From Geranomyces variabilis (taxonomy: Eukaryota; Chytridiomycota; Chytridiomycetes; Spizellomycetales; Powellomycetaceae): a stretch of DNA of 64,000 nt. The stretch covers positions 744,001 through 808,000 of the forward strand of contig JADGJP010000002.1 of NCBI GenBank assembly GCA_027603065.1, in the 5' to 3' direction. A program made the translations under genes and the position numbers. The notes under the pieces were generated by a model, which searched no databases, was not told the DNA's origin, and was given only the letters and a program-made list of their open reading frames with translations. Shown piece by piece: positions 11,661 to 23,600 of this stretch (position 1 is the first letter of the stretch; the number at the start of each line of letters is the position of its first letter).

Positions 11661-12518
11661 ATGGGTCGCCCGCACCGGCATCCCGCCCCGCTCTTGGCCT
11701 CGTCGCTGTCAAAGCGTCGCGGAGAGCGCTTCTTCCTCGCCTACTCGCTCGCATGGGTGCTTCTCTTTGCAGTCATCATCCAGCTGCAGCTGTATCTGAC
11801 GTTTGACGCAAACGACTACCTTCTCCTCGGTCTCGTCATCTTTCTGCCCGCACCACTGATCCCCATTCTTTTCCCGGCACTCTGCGACGATCCTAGCATG
11901 CCTTTTGCTCGGCGATATACCACAAAAGCAAACATCTGGATCGCAATCTATTCTTTCATCGCAAATTACGTCTTTACGCATTATTTCTATCACGTCTTGC
12001 ATGTATCATATACCTTTCCCGCTCATTGCCTGAACGGCGTGCCGTTTGCGCTGTATCTTATCACCCACGGCTATTTCATTCTTTACCACGTGCTCGCGAC
12101 GTTCGCCGCCCGAGGACTTTGGCGAATCGCTCTTGGCAACCGCGCGTCAAAGACCAATTACGCCATCGCAGGCGTGGTCTTGCTTATCGGCAGCATCACG
12201 ACAGCGTTCCTCGAGACGTGGACAATCAAGTCGTTCCCACACTATACGTATCCGGACCAGCGGGCCATGTTCACGACAGGGAGCGTGTTTTACGCAATTT
12301 ATTTTATCGTCAGCTTTGCGTGCTTTGCGCGGATCGACGAGACCGCGGGCGTGGTGTGGACCGTCCAGGAGGCTATCAAAGACGTGCTGGCCGCGTCGAT
12401 GGCAATTACCATGCTTTTGGACGCCTGGCGCCTCGCGGTAGGACCATTGGTTCTGGCTGCAGATGCGAACACGAAGGCCGTCGCGGCGACGGGGATACCA
12501 TGGATGCGGAGCGCATGA
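11661..12518 (+). CDS. CPI1: Cycloeucalenol cycloisomerase (plant-type sterol isomerase)
   Basis: Single-exon membrane enzyme of 285 residues; plant CPI1 is about 280. In plants it opens the 9,19-cyclopropane ring of cycloeucalenol to give obtusifoliol, in the cycloartenol branch of sterol synthesis in the ER. Motifs aligning with the plant enzyme run the whole length: SKRRGERFFLAY near the start, DYLLLGLVIFLPAPLIPILF, KANIWIAIYSFIANYVFTHYFY, VSYTFPAHCLNGVPFALYLITHGYFILYH, AFLETWTIKSFPHYTYPD, then FYAIYFIVSFACFARIDE and LLDAWRL. About six hydrophobic segments are visible. The ATG at 11661 was preferred over upstream in-frame codons because the conserved SKRxGE block then lies at the usual distance from the N-terminus. 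The gene is not expected in a lanosterol-using fungus, so it may be ancestral or acquired from an alga. Codon use resembles its neighbours. Confidence 0.9.
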   Translation: MGRPHRHPAPLLASSLSKRRGERFFLAYSLAWVLLFAVIIQLQLYLTFDANDYLLLGLVIFLPAPLIPILFPALCDDPSMPFARRYTTKANIWIAIYSFIANYVFTHYFYHVLHVSYTFPAHCLNGVPFALYLITHGYFILYHVLATFAARGLWRIALGNRASKTNYAIAGVVLLIGSITTAFLETWTIKSFPHYTYPDQRAMFTTGSVFYAIYFIVSFACFARIDETAGVVWTVQEAIKDVLAASMAITMLLDAWRLAVGPLVLAADANTKAVAATGIPWMRSA

Positions 12519-12884
12519 AGTTCAACGTATTGACTTAGCGCCAGCATTCGAGCCAAGTTTTGCCTTGCGAATGTAATTTTTGTACCATTATCATTATCAA
12601 AATGAGCCTTAATCAACATGTCCTGAACACCCCTCATTGGTGTCGTCAGGATTTGCTGTCTTTGCGGCGGAGACCCTGTGTGCCGATATGCTCGAGGTCA
12701 TACCCCGCAGAACAAAACCACGTAGCCGGGGGGAACGACGCGCCGATGCTGGTTTTCGCGCAGGGCCTTACCCCCGTCGTCACTCGCCGTTTTCCTCTTC
12801 ACATTCTTCAGCACTCGCATATAGTTTCTCGTTTAATACATACATAACCCCCTTCTCCGTCCTTACCCTCAAGTCTCTCAGAGA
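12519..12884. other. Intergenic region upstream of GOT1
   Basis: This 366-base gap holds the 3' UTR of the isomerase gene and the 5' region of GOT1. It has a pyrimidine-rich stretch just before the GOT1 start (about 12840-12880). No gene or repeat was seen. Confidence 0.4.
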
Positions 12885-13825
12885 ATGTGGCTAACAGACA
12901 CACAAAGTATGTTCCGCGATCTCTGACTATCGAGTGTGCTTTTCGACCAACATTTCGCTAAACCCAGTGCACTCGCCGCGTCTGCTTTTTCTCTGTATCA
13001 GAAATAGGAGTCGGCCTTACGGCATTTGGCGTCCTCTTCATGCTCATCGGCGTAATGCTGTTCTTCGACGGCGGGTTACTGGCAATAGGAAATGTAAGCT
13101 GCCCTTGCCGAAGAGCGGAGGTGTGCAGGAGCGGGGCGGGGAACGAAGAAAGAGCTGCTTCGAGCGGAGGGCAGGCCGGCGAAAAAACCACACCGATGGA
13201 TGGTCGGGCTTTTAAACGCAATGCGTGAACTATGCTGCGGCGGTCGCTGCCGACCAAAGCGACGTTGGGATAGCAAACAGCTGCTCCGACACAAAACACT
13301 GGACAGCGCGAAAAGAGCGTTTCTGTACCTCTGCCCGATTTCCTGACGCCCTTTCCGTACTCGCTCAGATCCTTTTCCTGGGCGGCTTGACACTGGTGAT
13401 AGGCTTGCAAAAGACCTTCTTCTTTTTCGCGCGGCCGGAAAAGCTCCGCGGCACGGCATGTTTCCTCGGCGGCATTCTCCTCGTGTTTTTGCGCTGGCCA
13501 GTCATTGGAATGGCTGTCGAACTGTTTGGATTTGTCAACTTGTTTGGGTAAGTCAGAGCCCGCGCCGGGACAGGGTCGCATTGCACGAGACAGTCGATAT
13601 ATGGGGCGATACTCAGATCTTGCCCTCGTTCTACCAGCGATTTCTTCCCCGTTGTGATTGGATTCCTACGGAAAATGCCAGTTATTGGGACTGTGTTGAA
13701 TACACCAGGAATATCACATGTAAGGTGCCGAATGCTGCTCAGGTCATGGAGATTTTTTAATGTCTAACACACACCATCCGGATCAGGCCATCGACAAGGT
13801 CATGGGCTCCAGACTCCCTGTATAG
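12885..13825 (+). CDS. GOT1: Golgi transport protein GOT1
   Basis: Small four-helix membrane protein of ER-Golgi COPII vesicles, needed for vesicle fusion with the Golgi. Five exons join in frame: 12885-12906, 13002-13093, 13369-13547, 13638-13719 and 13787-13825, giving 137 residues, the family length. The product begins [20 protein letters not shown] and continues [33 protein letters not shown], the hallmark [40 protein letters not shown], and ends [28 protein letters not shown]. Every join has GT-AG ends. The first exon is only 22 bases long. Confidence is high because the whole protein is recovered at normal length. Confidence 0.95.
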
Positions 13826-14105
13826 AGGCGATACCACCACCGCCGTTTCCGCGCCACACCCGCATCCCTCCCATCTCCCCGCTGCCGCTTTCGCTCTAGC
13901 GCCTGTACATACAGCGCCCTTCCCTCTTAATTTTTCTTTTTTTTCTGTTGTTCTCCCTTCGCGACGTGTCCTTGCCACACGGGCGAAATTAATAGGAGAC
14001 AATTATCTCTAAACTTTCTCTCACTTCTATTTGCATGACGTGGTAAGATGAGATTGATGATGGGCAGGGACAAAGCTACATAGCACACTCAGACACGACG
14101 CGGAA

Positions 14106-16308
14106 CTAAGGGCCGAGACGGTTCGGGTCGCGCGGGAACAGCGAGGTTCTGCGAATGTTTCCGAGGTCGAGGAACAGCATGAGCACACGCTCCATACCTA
14201 AAGATAAAGGAAATTCGAGAGTGAGATACGTTCCAGGCTCTTTCGTTCACAACGGGGCCTCAGGGGCTCCAATACATACCGAGAGCGCCGCCTGCATGCG
14301 GGGGTGCGCCAAACTTGAACGCGTCCAAGTACGGCTGGATGGTCGTCGGGTCAATCGGAGGGTCGTTCTCCTCAGCCCGCTTCTGCAGCATCGCCGCGTT
14401 GTGCACACGCTGGGCGCCCGAAAGAATCTCCTCGCCTCGCATAAAGAAGTCGTAAGAGTTGGAGTATCCCGGCCGAGCCGGGTCGGGCATCGTGTAGAAC
14501 GGTCGCACGGCGAGCGGGAACTTGTCAAGCATGAAAAAGTCGGTGTGGTATTTTTCCTTCACCAGCTTGCCGAGAATGCGCTCCTGGGCGGTGCTCAGGT
14601 CGTCAAAGTCGCCAAACTCGACGCCGGCGTCGCGAAGCATTTTGACAGCTTCCGGGTACGTCAAGCGAAGGCTCTTGTCGAGGAATTCGAAGTCCTCGAA
14701 CGGGAATTGCTTTTTGATTACTGCAATCTCGTCGGTGTAGCGCTCCTTTAGTCCCTTGAGGATGTAGACGAGCAGTCCGTCAAACACATCGAGAACCTCG
14801 TGGTAGTGCTCTTCGAATTCCATCTCCATGTCGAGGGACACGTACTCGGTCATGTGGCGGTGAGATTGCGAGTTTTCCGCTCGGAAAACAGTTCCAATTT
14901 CGAAGACCTTGGCAAAGTCGGAAGTAATCATCATCTGCTTGTAGAACTGCGGCGATTGCGCAAGGAACGCGGTCTCTGCAGTACGCAAGGCACGCCAGTC
15001 AGCAAATCACCACTGATGTTGAGAGGGCCTGCTTGTGCGACGCACCATTGAAGTATTCAACCTTGAAGACATTTGCACCTCCCTCGCTGGCAGCGCCGAG
15101 GAGCTTGGGTGTGTGGATCTCCACAAAGTCGTGCTTCTCGAGATATTCGCGGAAGAGCTTGCAAACACCGTGCTGCATGCGGAAGATGGCATGGTTCGTA
15201 GTTGTCTGGGTTGCAGAAATGGTTAGAAATCGGCCGGCGAGGTAGCTTCCTTGCTTCGTAAGCGCCATACTCGGAGGTCAATGGGCCGGTGGTCCAATCG
15301 GGTGGCAAGAGCCACGCGAACAAGGGCGGGGTCTTTCTCGTAGTCTTCGTCGGGTCGAGTTGCATCCTCAAGCGAAAACGGGAGGCGAGCGGCGGCGCTG
15401 ATGACGTGCAGCTGCGCAAGGTATGACGCAAAGTAAGATATCTTTGTAGAAAGACCAATGCTCCTAGCCGCAGCATGCTGATACCTTCTCAATCTGGAGC
15501 TCAACATCCTGAATGGTGCACGAAGTGACCTGTTGCAACGCCTTGACGACCTTAGCCTCTACAAGGACGAGAGATTCGGAAGTGATGCCACACGAAAACT
15601 TTTGCATCTGCTTGCTGATTTTTGTCTCGTCAACCGTAAGAACAGCTTGTGCTGTCACAGTTCCCTGACGCAGCACGATGAAGTTCTTTTTGTTGCCTGT
15701 GATAAAAGTCAGGCATCGACCGCTCGCGATGGGATTTTGAGCGGATATAACTCACCGGTAGGGCGCGAGGTCTGGAGGCGAGCACTAAGCAGGACTGTCT
15801 CATCAATGTTTTTCTCAGACAGCGAGGCAATCTTGGTGCGAGTTCGTCCTGACGTGACGCCGAAGAGCGTGAGCTTACGGCGTCGTGATCACCTTTGGAT
15901 TACGGAGACGAAGATACATACCGGTCCGCTCCGCAGATTGGTTGACCGGCAAGTTTCCGTATCGCTCAGTAGAGTAGTCCTGCAAGCAAGGTGACGAGGT
16001 CAGGCGTGATCTCTGGAATTCGCAGTCACCGTGCTAACGACACTTACGGGTGACGCTGCTTCGCGAGCGGCCTTCTCAGCGGCCTGGTAAAATAGACTAT
16101 GCGTCAGTGCTTCTCAGCGGCCCCCCTTGTAGCATTAGGCGGTCATTCCTACATCTTTCGCCGCGCGCTCCTCCTGCTTCTTTTTCTTTTCCCGCTCCTT
16201 CTCGAGCTTCTTGAGGGCGCCTTTCGAGAGCGGCTTGCCGTCTTCGCCGAGAATAACCTCCTCCACTTTCTTTGTGATTTCGGCGACGCTGTCGATTATT
16301 GCTGCCAT
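14106..16308 (-). CDS. DPS1: Cytosolic aspartyl-tRNA synthetase
   Basis: Class IIb synthetase that charges tRNA-Asp. The start at 16308 gives [18 protein letters not shown] and then a lysine-rich extension ([20 protein letters not shown]) typical of eukaryotic cytosolic forms, which binds tRNA. Small exons between about 16.1 and 15.2 kb encode the anticodon-binding OB fold ([34 protein letters not shown]) and the RLPFSLEDA...[11 protein letters not shown] linker. The catalytic part has [21 protein letters not shown], motif 2 [22 protein letters not shown], the flexible [14 protein letters not shown]-like stretch, and [14 protein letters not shown]. Motif 3 is [18 protein letters not shown], completed in the last exon, which ends [17 protein letters not shown] at 14106. 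Introns are frequent in the 5' half and absent from most of the catalytic domain. All class II landmarks are intact. Confidence 0.95.
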
Positions 16309-16570
16309 CGTTTGATGCGTATGTGAGTGTGTGTTTGGCGAGTCGGAATTTTGAGGTTGGCGGTTCCTTTTTCACGGCGGTTCAAACGTGAAGCAAGACT
16401 CACATTCAGGCGTGAGTCACAACCGCGCCACACTGCGCCACAACACGGAGCTCCCCGCTTTCCCTTAGTCAGCATTCGGCGGCCCGGGACCGTTGATCTG
16501 TCGGAAAACGGGGAAGCCGTTGCCCAAACATATTCGCCGTAGCCGCTTACATTTCTTTAAACTTGGAGCC

Positions 16571-19500
16571 ATGCTGAACGACGATACGCGACGTCCGCGC
16601 AGCGAGATTGGGGATCACCCAGGGTCTTTGCCGGCATACCCCGCCAATCGCCGCATGTCCCTACAAGGGGTGCTGCAAAAGTCACAAAATCGCCGCATGT
16701 CAATCCTGCCGCAGCCTACGGAAGGTGGAACATCCTCAAACGAAGTGCGGCGGCTTCCAGAAGACTCTGTCGGCGCTTATGGCGGACGCTTGAGCTCACA
16801 AGCGTCCGGGGCTAATAGCCAAGACCTCCTGTTTTCGCGCAAGCCGGGCCGGTACGACGCCATAAATACTTTGCGGTCTGTGCAAGCCCAAGATACACGA
16901 TCCGAGGCACTCCAAGGAATCAGACGCTCAGGTTATGAGCCGTCATTTGGATACGGCTCAAGAGACAGCACAATGCAGCCACATTCGGCATATCTGATGC
17001 CTCCAAATCAGGCCACGAATCTTCCGTCCTTGGGCACCAATGCACCATTCCAGAAAAAGCCGGGAGCACTCTGGGATTCCGATGAAGCTGAAGAAATTGG
17101 AGCTTTTCGCGCACAACAGCACATGCGTTTGTCTGTTGACTCGTCCATAGACGACATGCGCAAGTACGGTCAGTCCGTGCAGCATCCGGGCAAACTGATG
17201 AACGTGCTTCCCGACGAGTACGACCGCGAGGTGCAGACTGAATTTGACCTTACTTGCAACGAGCTTTTAAACGTGCTGGGCGAGTTCGAAACGGCGCTTG
17301 AGGAAATGACCATCTGGAAAGATGATTTTCTCAAACAAACTGTGCCGAGTAACATCAAATTGCAGCTGACTCTGCTTTTCGCGAGACTGTTTCGGAGGTA
17401 AGGCTTAAGGGATTTTGTGCCGGAGGCCGGAGGCCCTGATTGCATGCTACATTCTGTTGCTCACGCAATCGCTTCTCTTTTCCCGCCTAGTAAGTCTGAC
17501 CTCCACGAGCCAATGTTCGAGCTGATCAAGCAGGTTCGGGTGTATTCCCGACCTTGGCTCAACAAAAGCTTTTCGCTTGTGGAGCTCGAAAAAGACTATC
17601 AAAGGTAATGAAGCGGCTGCGGTTGCTGGACAGTATGGTCCCGACTGACTGGTAATGCTTGATCTGCGCCGGGATCACAAAAGACAATGCCATTTAATAG
17701 ACGTCGCAATCCGGAAGATGGAGCAGATGCAGTTGCAAGTAAGTTTATGAATTATGAATACGCACAACGCATCTTGAGCTGTTCATTGACCCCGGTATCT
17801 TTTCCAAAGATTGCAACAGTCCGCAGCGAGAAACGCGTGGCTTTATGGGAGAGACTGACGCATAAAGTCATGGTACTGGATGTCATTCAAACTCAGGTTC
17901 CTGCCGAAAGACTGACTATTTTCATGTGACTGCTTTTGTAATAGGAACTCTATCCGGACTACGCAGGGCAGTTTGTCGATGAAGAACCTATAATGTAATG
18001 CCAATCTTTTGTTTTAGCTTGGCGGAACAATTGCTAACGCCAATCGCAAATCAACGATAGCCCTCCACCCGTGATTAAAGAGCCGGCAAAAGAAGAGCTC
18101 AACCCCAACTCTGCGGAACGCACATCCGATGTGGAAGCTTCAGATGATCATCTGTCGCATGCATCGTCGGTTTCAGGGGATTCGGATTCCGATGATGACG
18201 GCAATGAGAAGGCAAAAAACGGGAATAACCCGTATGGAACGATCAAAGGTGCCGGCCGTGAGCTCTTAGCGGAATCTTCACTTGACAGCCACTCACGAAT
18301 CCGCAAATCGCTCTAGACTCCATCATTGACTATATTCGCGAAGAGCGACCATCATGGAGGCGAATAGCGCGGGACCTTGTTGCTACCTTCCGCGGTCTTC
18401 TCGAAGACTGCCACCCAGAATTTCACCAGCTTCTTGCAAACCTTCACCGTCGCCCATTCCCGCGTCCACCGCGGCTCACATATCTCTCTATACACACGCA
18501 TTCAGTGATTCATCGCGAGCCACGCGTACCACTCGTCCGAAAGTCATGGTCGCTGCCGGATATGCGCGCCTTGGCGCGACGAGAAATTGCGGATGCAGAT
18601 CCTCAAATGGTCGTGAAAAACGGTCTGCGGAGGAGCAATTCGTATGGCGTGTTTCAGCGCTTAACGAGGAAGGGAAGATATCACTTGAAGCAACCCTTCC
18701 ATTTTGGGTTGATTCCAAAACGGGCCTCGTCGCCCAAAAAGGGAACCAAGATGAAAGAAGCCAGCGAAACGGGCGGAATGACCAGCGAAATGGACGGAGA
18801 GACGGGTGAAATTGATGGAATGACCACGACACGAGATCGCGACGCTGAAGATGCTTCCGAGGCCGAGCGCGACGACGAGGACGATGAGCTCGAGTCTCAG
18901 CCCGATGAGGTTTTTGAGACAGAAGGTGCATTAGAGGAAATTGAGGTCAGACCTTTGCCGGCAAGTGCGCTCAGGGCGTCCCTCTCTGACTTGGTTTCAT
19001 GCAGTACATGGGAGATATTGACGACGAAGAAATTGAGGAGGCAGTCAATCGGTTCATGGAGGAGCGTCCCATGACGTTCCCGGCGGAGAACTCAAGGTAT
19101 GTTCTTCGTGGCGGACAAGCTGCCGCTCTGCATCCCATAACCATTTTGTTTTATTTTATAGCGAGCAGGCGGAAGGCGGCGTCGAGGCTCCACCTCCAGA
19201 AGAACAGCCTGTCGGAGAGCGCAAGGTTTCGTTCACGTTGCAGGAAATAATGGAGCTTACGATGCTGCATGGACAGCAAATGCAGCTGCTTCAATTCGAA
19301 TACGAGTAAGGGAAATCTGGGTTGTGCGAGCTGCTATCTTCTTTAACTCATGACAATGTGCTACACCTATGTCTCCAGAGGTCGGATTCAAAATCTGACA
19401 ACGGAAATTGCCGAGCGTAAGGCGGCGTACGAGGAAAAAATCGACGCATACGAAGCTCGTATCGATCATCTTCAGCAGCGCACTAAACGCATAGCGCAAG

Positions 19501-20599
19501 CGTATCAGAAACAGGCTAAGGAGGTTGCCTTTACCGACACTCAACGCCGATCGGGCAAGCGGGCCTCTTCCACTAGAGAAGAAACCACCCCATCTCGAGC
19601 TAGCCGTGGTGCTAGCACCCTCTCTCAAAGCGCCAGCGCCGAGCTGCCATCTGCAGCGGATGCGGAGGGTCACACGGATGAGGATGACGACTGGTTTGAA
19701 GAAGATCCGTCTCTTGCGAGCAGAACACCAAGCCGGCGGGAACGGCGCGGTGCGGAAGATCGTGGGGATGCAGAAAGTGACAGTCGGGTCTCCAGTGTAC
19801 GAAGCAGTCGGAGGGCTAGCCGCAGCCGGCGGAGTATGGTGCACAGTCGCCAGCTGCAGAGCAGGAAAGAAGCCAAGCAGGCAAAGCTGAAGCAAGCAGA
19901 GACCGCAGCGACGAGAAAACGAGCGGAGAAGGTAACCGGCCTAACGTATGTGGTATTCGTGACGGGCGTCTCTTTGCTAAATGTGTCTACCTCTGCGCAG
20001 TCACGATACACGCCAGTGTTCCAAAGCGCGCCATTTGCGATGTCGGTAGGTCACCTTAGTATTTTAAGCACTCTTAAACGCGCAAGCTACTAATTGAGTT
20101 AGGAATATAGTTCATGGACCGACTGCGCTGGTTTACGGAGCTAAAGTTGCAGAAGCGTAGCAGGATCGCAGAAAAATACCGTCGCCTGGAAATTGAGGAG
20201 AACGAGCATCGGCTTGCACAGTATCAGCTTTTGGAATCCCGCGCGAAGGGTCGATCTACGCGTGGGCCGAATGCACTGCCAGCAGAATTCATGCCAATGC
20301 CCGGTGACGTCCCGCCGCCAAAGCGCAGAGAAGTTTGGGGACAGCAAGGTATAACTGCTTCGTGTTTACAGCTAAAGATACGCGCAATGTTTACATCCCT
20401 CTGAAAGGAATATCGATGCCATGGGGCGGGCGGTACAACGTCCATCAGGGTCATGGAAAAAAGGTGCATGCCTTGAGCACTTGCCCGCGAGCCGATTTTT
20501 TCTCTGTGTCACTCATCCTTCCTCTGCCCACTGCCGCAGCCGGTTAACATACTGAATCTCTTTGACGTAGCTATGAACATTGAACAACCACACCAATAA
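16571..20599 (+). CDS. Large coiled-coil protein of unknown function
   Basis: I do not recognise this protein. Exon 1 (16571-17398) starts MLNDDTRRPRSEIG, has a Ser/Pro/Gln-rich disordered stretch of about 200 residues, then a helical block (EVQTEFDLTCNELLNVLGEFETALEEM) running into LFARLFRR. Later exons add HEPMFELIKQVRVYSRPWLNKSF, VAIRKMEQMQLQ, a DSIIDYIREERPSWRRIARDL block near 18.35 kb, and an acidic stretch near 18.8-18.95 kb. Heptad-rich helices follow (MLHGQQMQLLQFEYE, then IAERKAAYEEKIDAYEARIDHLQQRTKRI near 19.4 kb), then an Arg/Ser-rich linker. The end holds FMDRLRWFTELKLQKRSRIAEKYRRLEIEENEH and GISMPWGGRYNV, finishing DVAMNIEQPHQ at 20599. About a dozen small introns are implied and internal joins are approximate. 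It is convergent with DRC11, with only 75 bases between stops. A cytoskeletal or ciliary role is only a guess from composition and neighbours. Confidence 0.7.
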
Positions 20600-20674
20600 T
20601 CATGAGATCATTTCCATTCGTTTAGCGCGTTGAGCTGAAAAAATCATACAACTGAAAATTCATCGACTGTCTAT

Positions 20675-23600
20675 CTACTTTTTCTTCGGCTTCTTCGCAT
20701 CTTTCTTTTTCTTGTCATTCCCTCCCTCCTCATCTTCTGGCGCCGTGAGCATGGCTGTGCGCTTCTTGACCAGCGGTGTTTTCTCGTGGAAGTCCTAATA
20801 ACGAATCCGTGTGTTAGAGCTACTATATTCCTCCATGGAAAACCGTCCGCAGTCTCTCACCCAAAAGGGCTTATCGTCATCCTTATCGAATGGTGCCATG
20901 TTAAGAATCTGTTCGACTAGCTCGTTTGTCGTCACCGGACGCAGACGCATCTATATCTTGGCGTTAGCAAGAACAAAGCTATTGATTACGCGTGAAGAGA
21001 TGTCGCACCAGTTTCAAGCGTCGAGTAGTGAGAGCCCTCTCGCATGCCAATGATATCTGGCCCGCCGATAATCCGTTGCTCATCCGAGTTAGCAAGCTGA
21101 CATTAAGATCTTTTAAGGCGGTCGGCGCTCTGATCCCAATGAAGTACGTCCACAAGCCATGCCGCGATGAGTAGTCTGGGCGAGGGACGGGCAGATGCTT
21201 ATTGAAGGGTGCTACAAGTGTCTTCACATCACCGTCCCATGGCTTGTTGCTTATGCCGAGCACCAAAACTCGCATGTCGGGCTTTAGCCCCTTCATCGCT
21301 TTCAGCAGATCCTTTTTGATACGTTTCGGATCTGTTGTGTCGTCCTTTGGCACCTTTTTTGCAAATATCATTTCAACATTGTCAATCACGACAACTGCTG
21401 GTGGATTGGCTTTGGCGACTTTGAAAACCATGTGAATCATTTTTGTCGTGGCTGCCTTGCCGACAAATTGCCCAGCGGTGTTTTTCGGGGTGACATTGAA
21501 GAGCCACGCGCCAAGCTCCGAGGCGACGGCGTTCGCAAGCATTGATTTTCCGGTTCCTGAATTGACCGCCAAGTGAGAAGATTTTACAAACTTGATGTAT
21601 TTAGGCTTATCGTACCTTTTGGTCCATAAAGCAGCGCGCTGGTGATGGCAGGCACAGGGATCTCCGGCGGCATTCCCATTGGTAGAATGCAGTATTCGCT
21701 TATAGCCTGTCGAGGGGCGGGAGGGTATCAGATTTTCCGGGCGATCACCATATGTGCTTGTGAAGTTTCGACAGCGCGCACCCTCTGTAACTCGCCCATT
21801 GAAGGTTTGGGCATCGGGGTTTTGTCTAACGAGGTGCCCAGCACATTGAACTCGCCGCGGAATTCTCGTAATGATACAGGCGGATACTAAAGGGAGAGGG
21901 CTTAGTCCTTGTAATTAATTGGGCTGGGTAGATGATTTTGTTCCTGTCGGAAGATTGCCAACCTTTTGCAGAATCCCTGTTTGCACCAACTCTTCCACCA
22001 GTGATTCCATAGTCCGATTTGCCGTCATATCCTTTTCTTTTTTGCCCTGAGCACACGCAGAAATGGGTTAGATTCGTGTTTTCGACAGCTAACTTCAAGA
22101 GAGAACTAATACCTTCCCGCCTTTCTTCCCGCCTTTCTTTCCGCCCTTCTTGCCTAAAAACATCAGGGTAAGTTGGTACTTTGCCAACAATCAGCGCAGC
22201 GTGGTATGTTGGACCAACCTTTTCCCTTCTTTCCTTTCTTTCCTTTACGGCTTTTTCCCGCCTTCTCGCGATCAACTGCCATTTTCAAGTTTTTCAACTC
22301 TTCCTTTAGCACTTCCATGACCTGGCCTTTGATCTGCCCTCACATAGCGTTTAGTATTATGGCGTGACTTGCGTCATTTGTCAACTCGTACTTCTGCTTC
22401 GACTTCCCGCCGCTTCTCATTCTTGACGATGTCTTGGTCATGCTTCTGAGCGAAGTTTTCGGACTCATCTTTCTTTAGCCACTTGTCCGCAAACGTAGAG
22501 CGCCTACGAGAAACTAAGGCTTAGCATCTCATACGAATCTCTAAGAGTATTACTGGACCATTACTCAGTTTTGATGTCCTCGATGTATTGCGAGCTGTCA
22601 AACTTGAATCTATCTGGGTCCTCTTCCTCCTATCGTGGGCCATCAGATTGCATAAAGAGCAACAAGAGCAACAAGAGCCTGCGACTTCCATTTCTCGTAC
22701 CTCTTGACCTTTTCCGCCCTTTTTGGCATCCTTGCCTTTAACAGACTTGCCCTCTTTGGCGCCTTTGGCGGATTTGCCTTTTTTTCCTTTCTTGCCTGAT
22801 GCTGCTGTCCCTGGCTTAGAGCCTGTGCCTTCCAGCTCCGGCGGCGGGGCGGGTATCTGGCCATCTGCTGTGAGCTCAAACTTGAAGTTTGGGTCGGCCC
22901 ATACCCGGTCCGCAGGGAAGTCCGGAAACTTGGAATTGACACGCTTGTATTCCATGTACCATTGCCGAAAGCTGTCCTGCAGCGATTCCTTCATGTCCGG
23001 CCCTTCCACCTTCATGATTCTGTCCGGGTGAAGACAGGTAGCCTAGTTTAGTGTCACATTTTCGGTAGGTAATTTGTGTTGCATTTGGACCATACTTTTC
23101 ACGCGTGTTGACCAATGACTGCTGATACTCTTCCTCAAACTGCTGCTGAATGAGCTTGCGGCGATTCCGGTTGTTTTCCGCTTTGATAACGGGGTTGTTT
23201 TTCAGGTCTCGCATTACGGGCGTCATGCCTAGGTGACGAAGTTCTAGCATCTGTGCCGACGTACGGGTGCGAAGCTGAGAACATACCAAGGAAGATCATT
23301 TCTTCAGTCATCATCCGTCTGTATTGAAGCCGCGCCTTATAGCCTTTGTATCTGCAGAGAACGGGAAGAAAGGGCCGATAAATACTGATAAATCACTGAA
23401 GTTGCTCGCTGCCGACTACTTACACTCTTTGTATGCGGATCGCTGCTGTGTTCACCTCCATCTCGTCCTCATTCTGATCCAACTCCTTCTCTCTTTGAGC
23501 TTGCAGCCTGTATGTCCGCGTCAGTAAGACTGTTAAGGACAATTCGCTGTTTCTGACAGCAGCGCTATTTACTTAATGTCGGCCATGTATTTGGCGCGCA

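Noticed and set aside
22090-22260. Simple-sequence array as a separate repeat element
   Set aside because: The CTTCCCGCCTTT-type repeats encode the Lys/Gly-rich segment of DRC11 and are explained by that gene.
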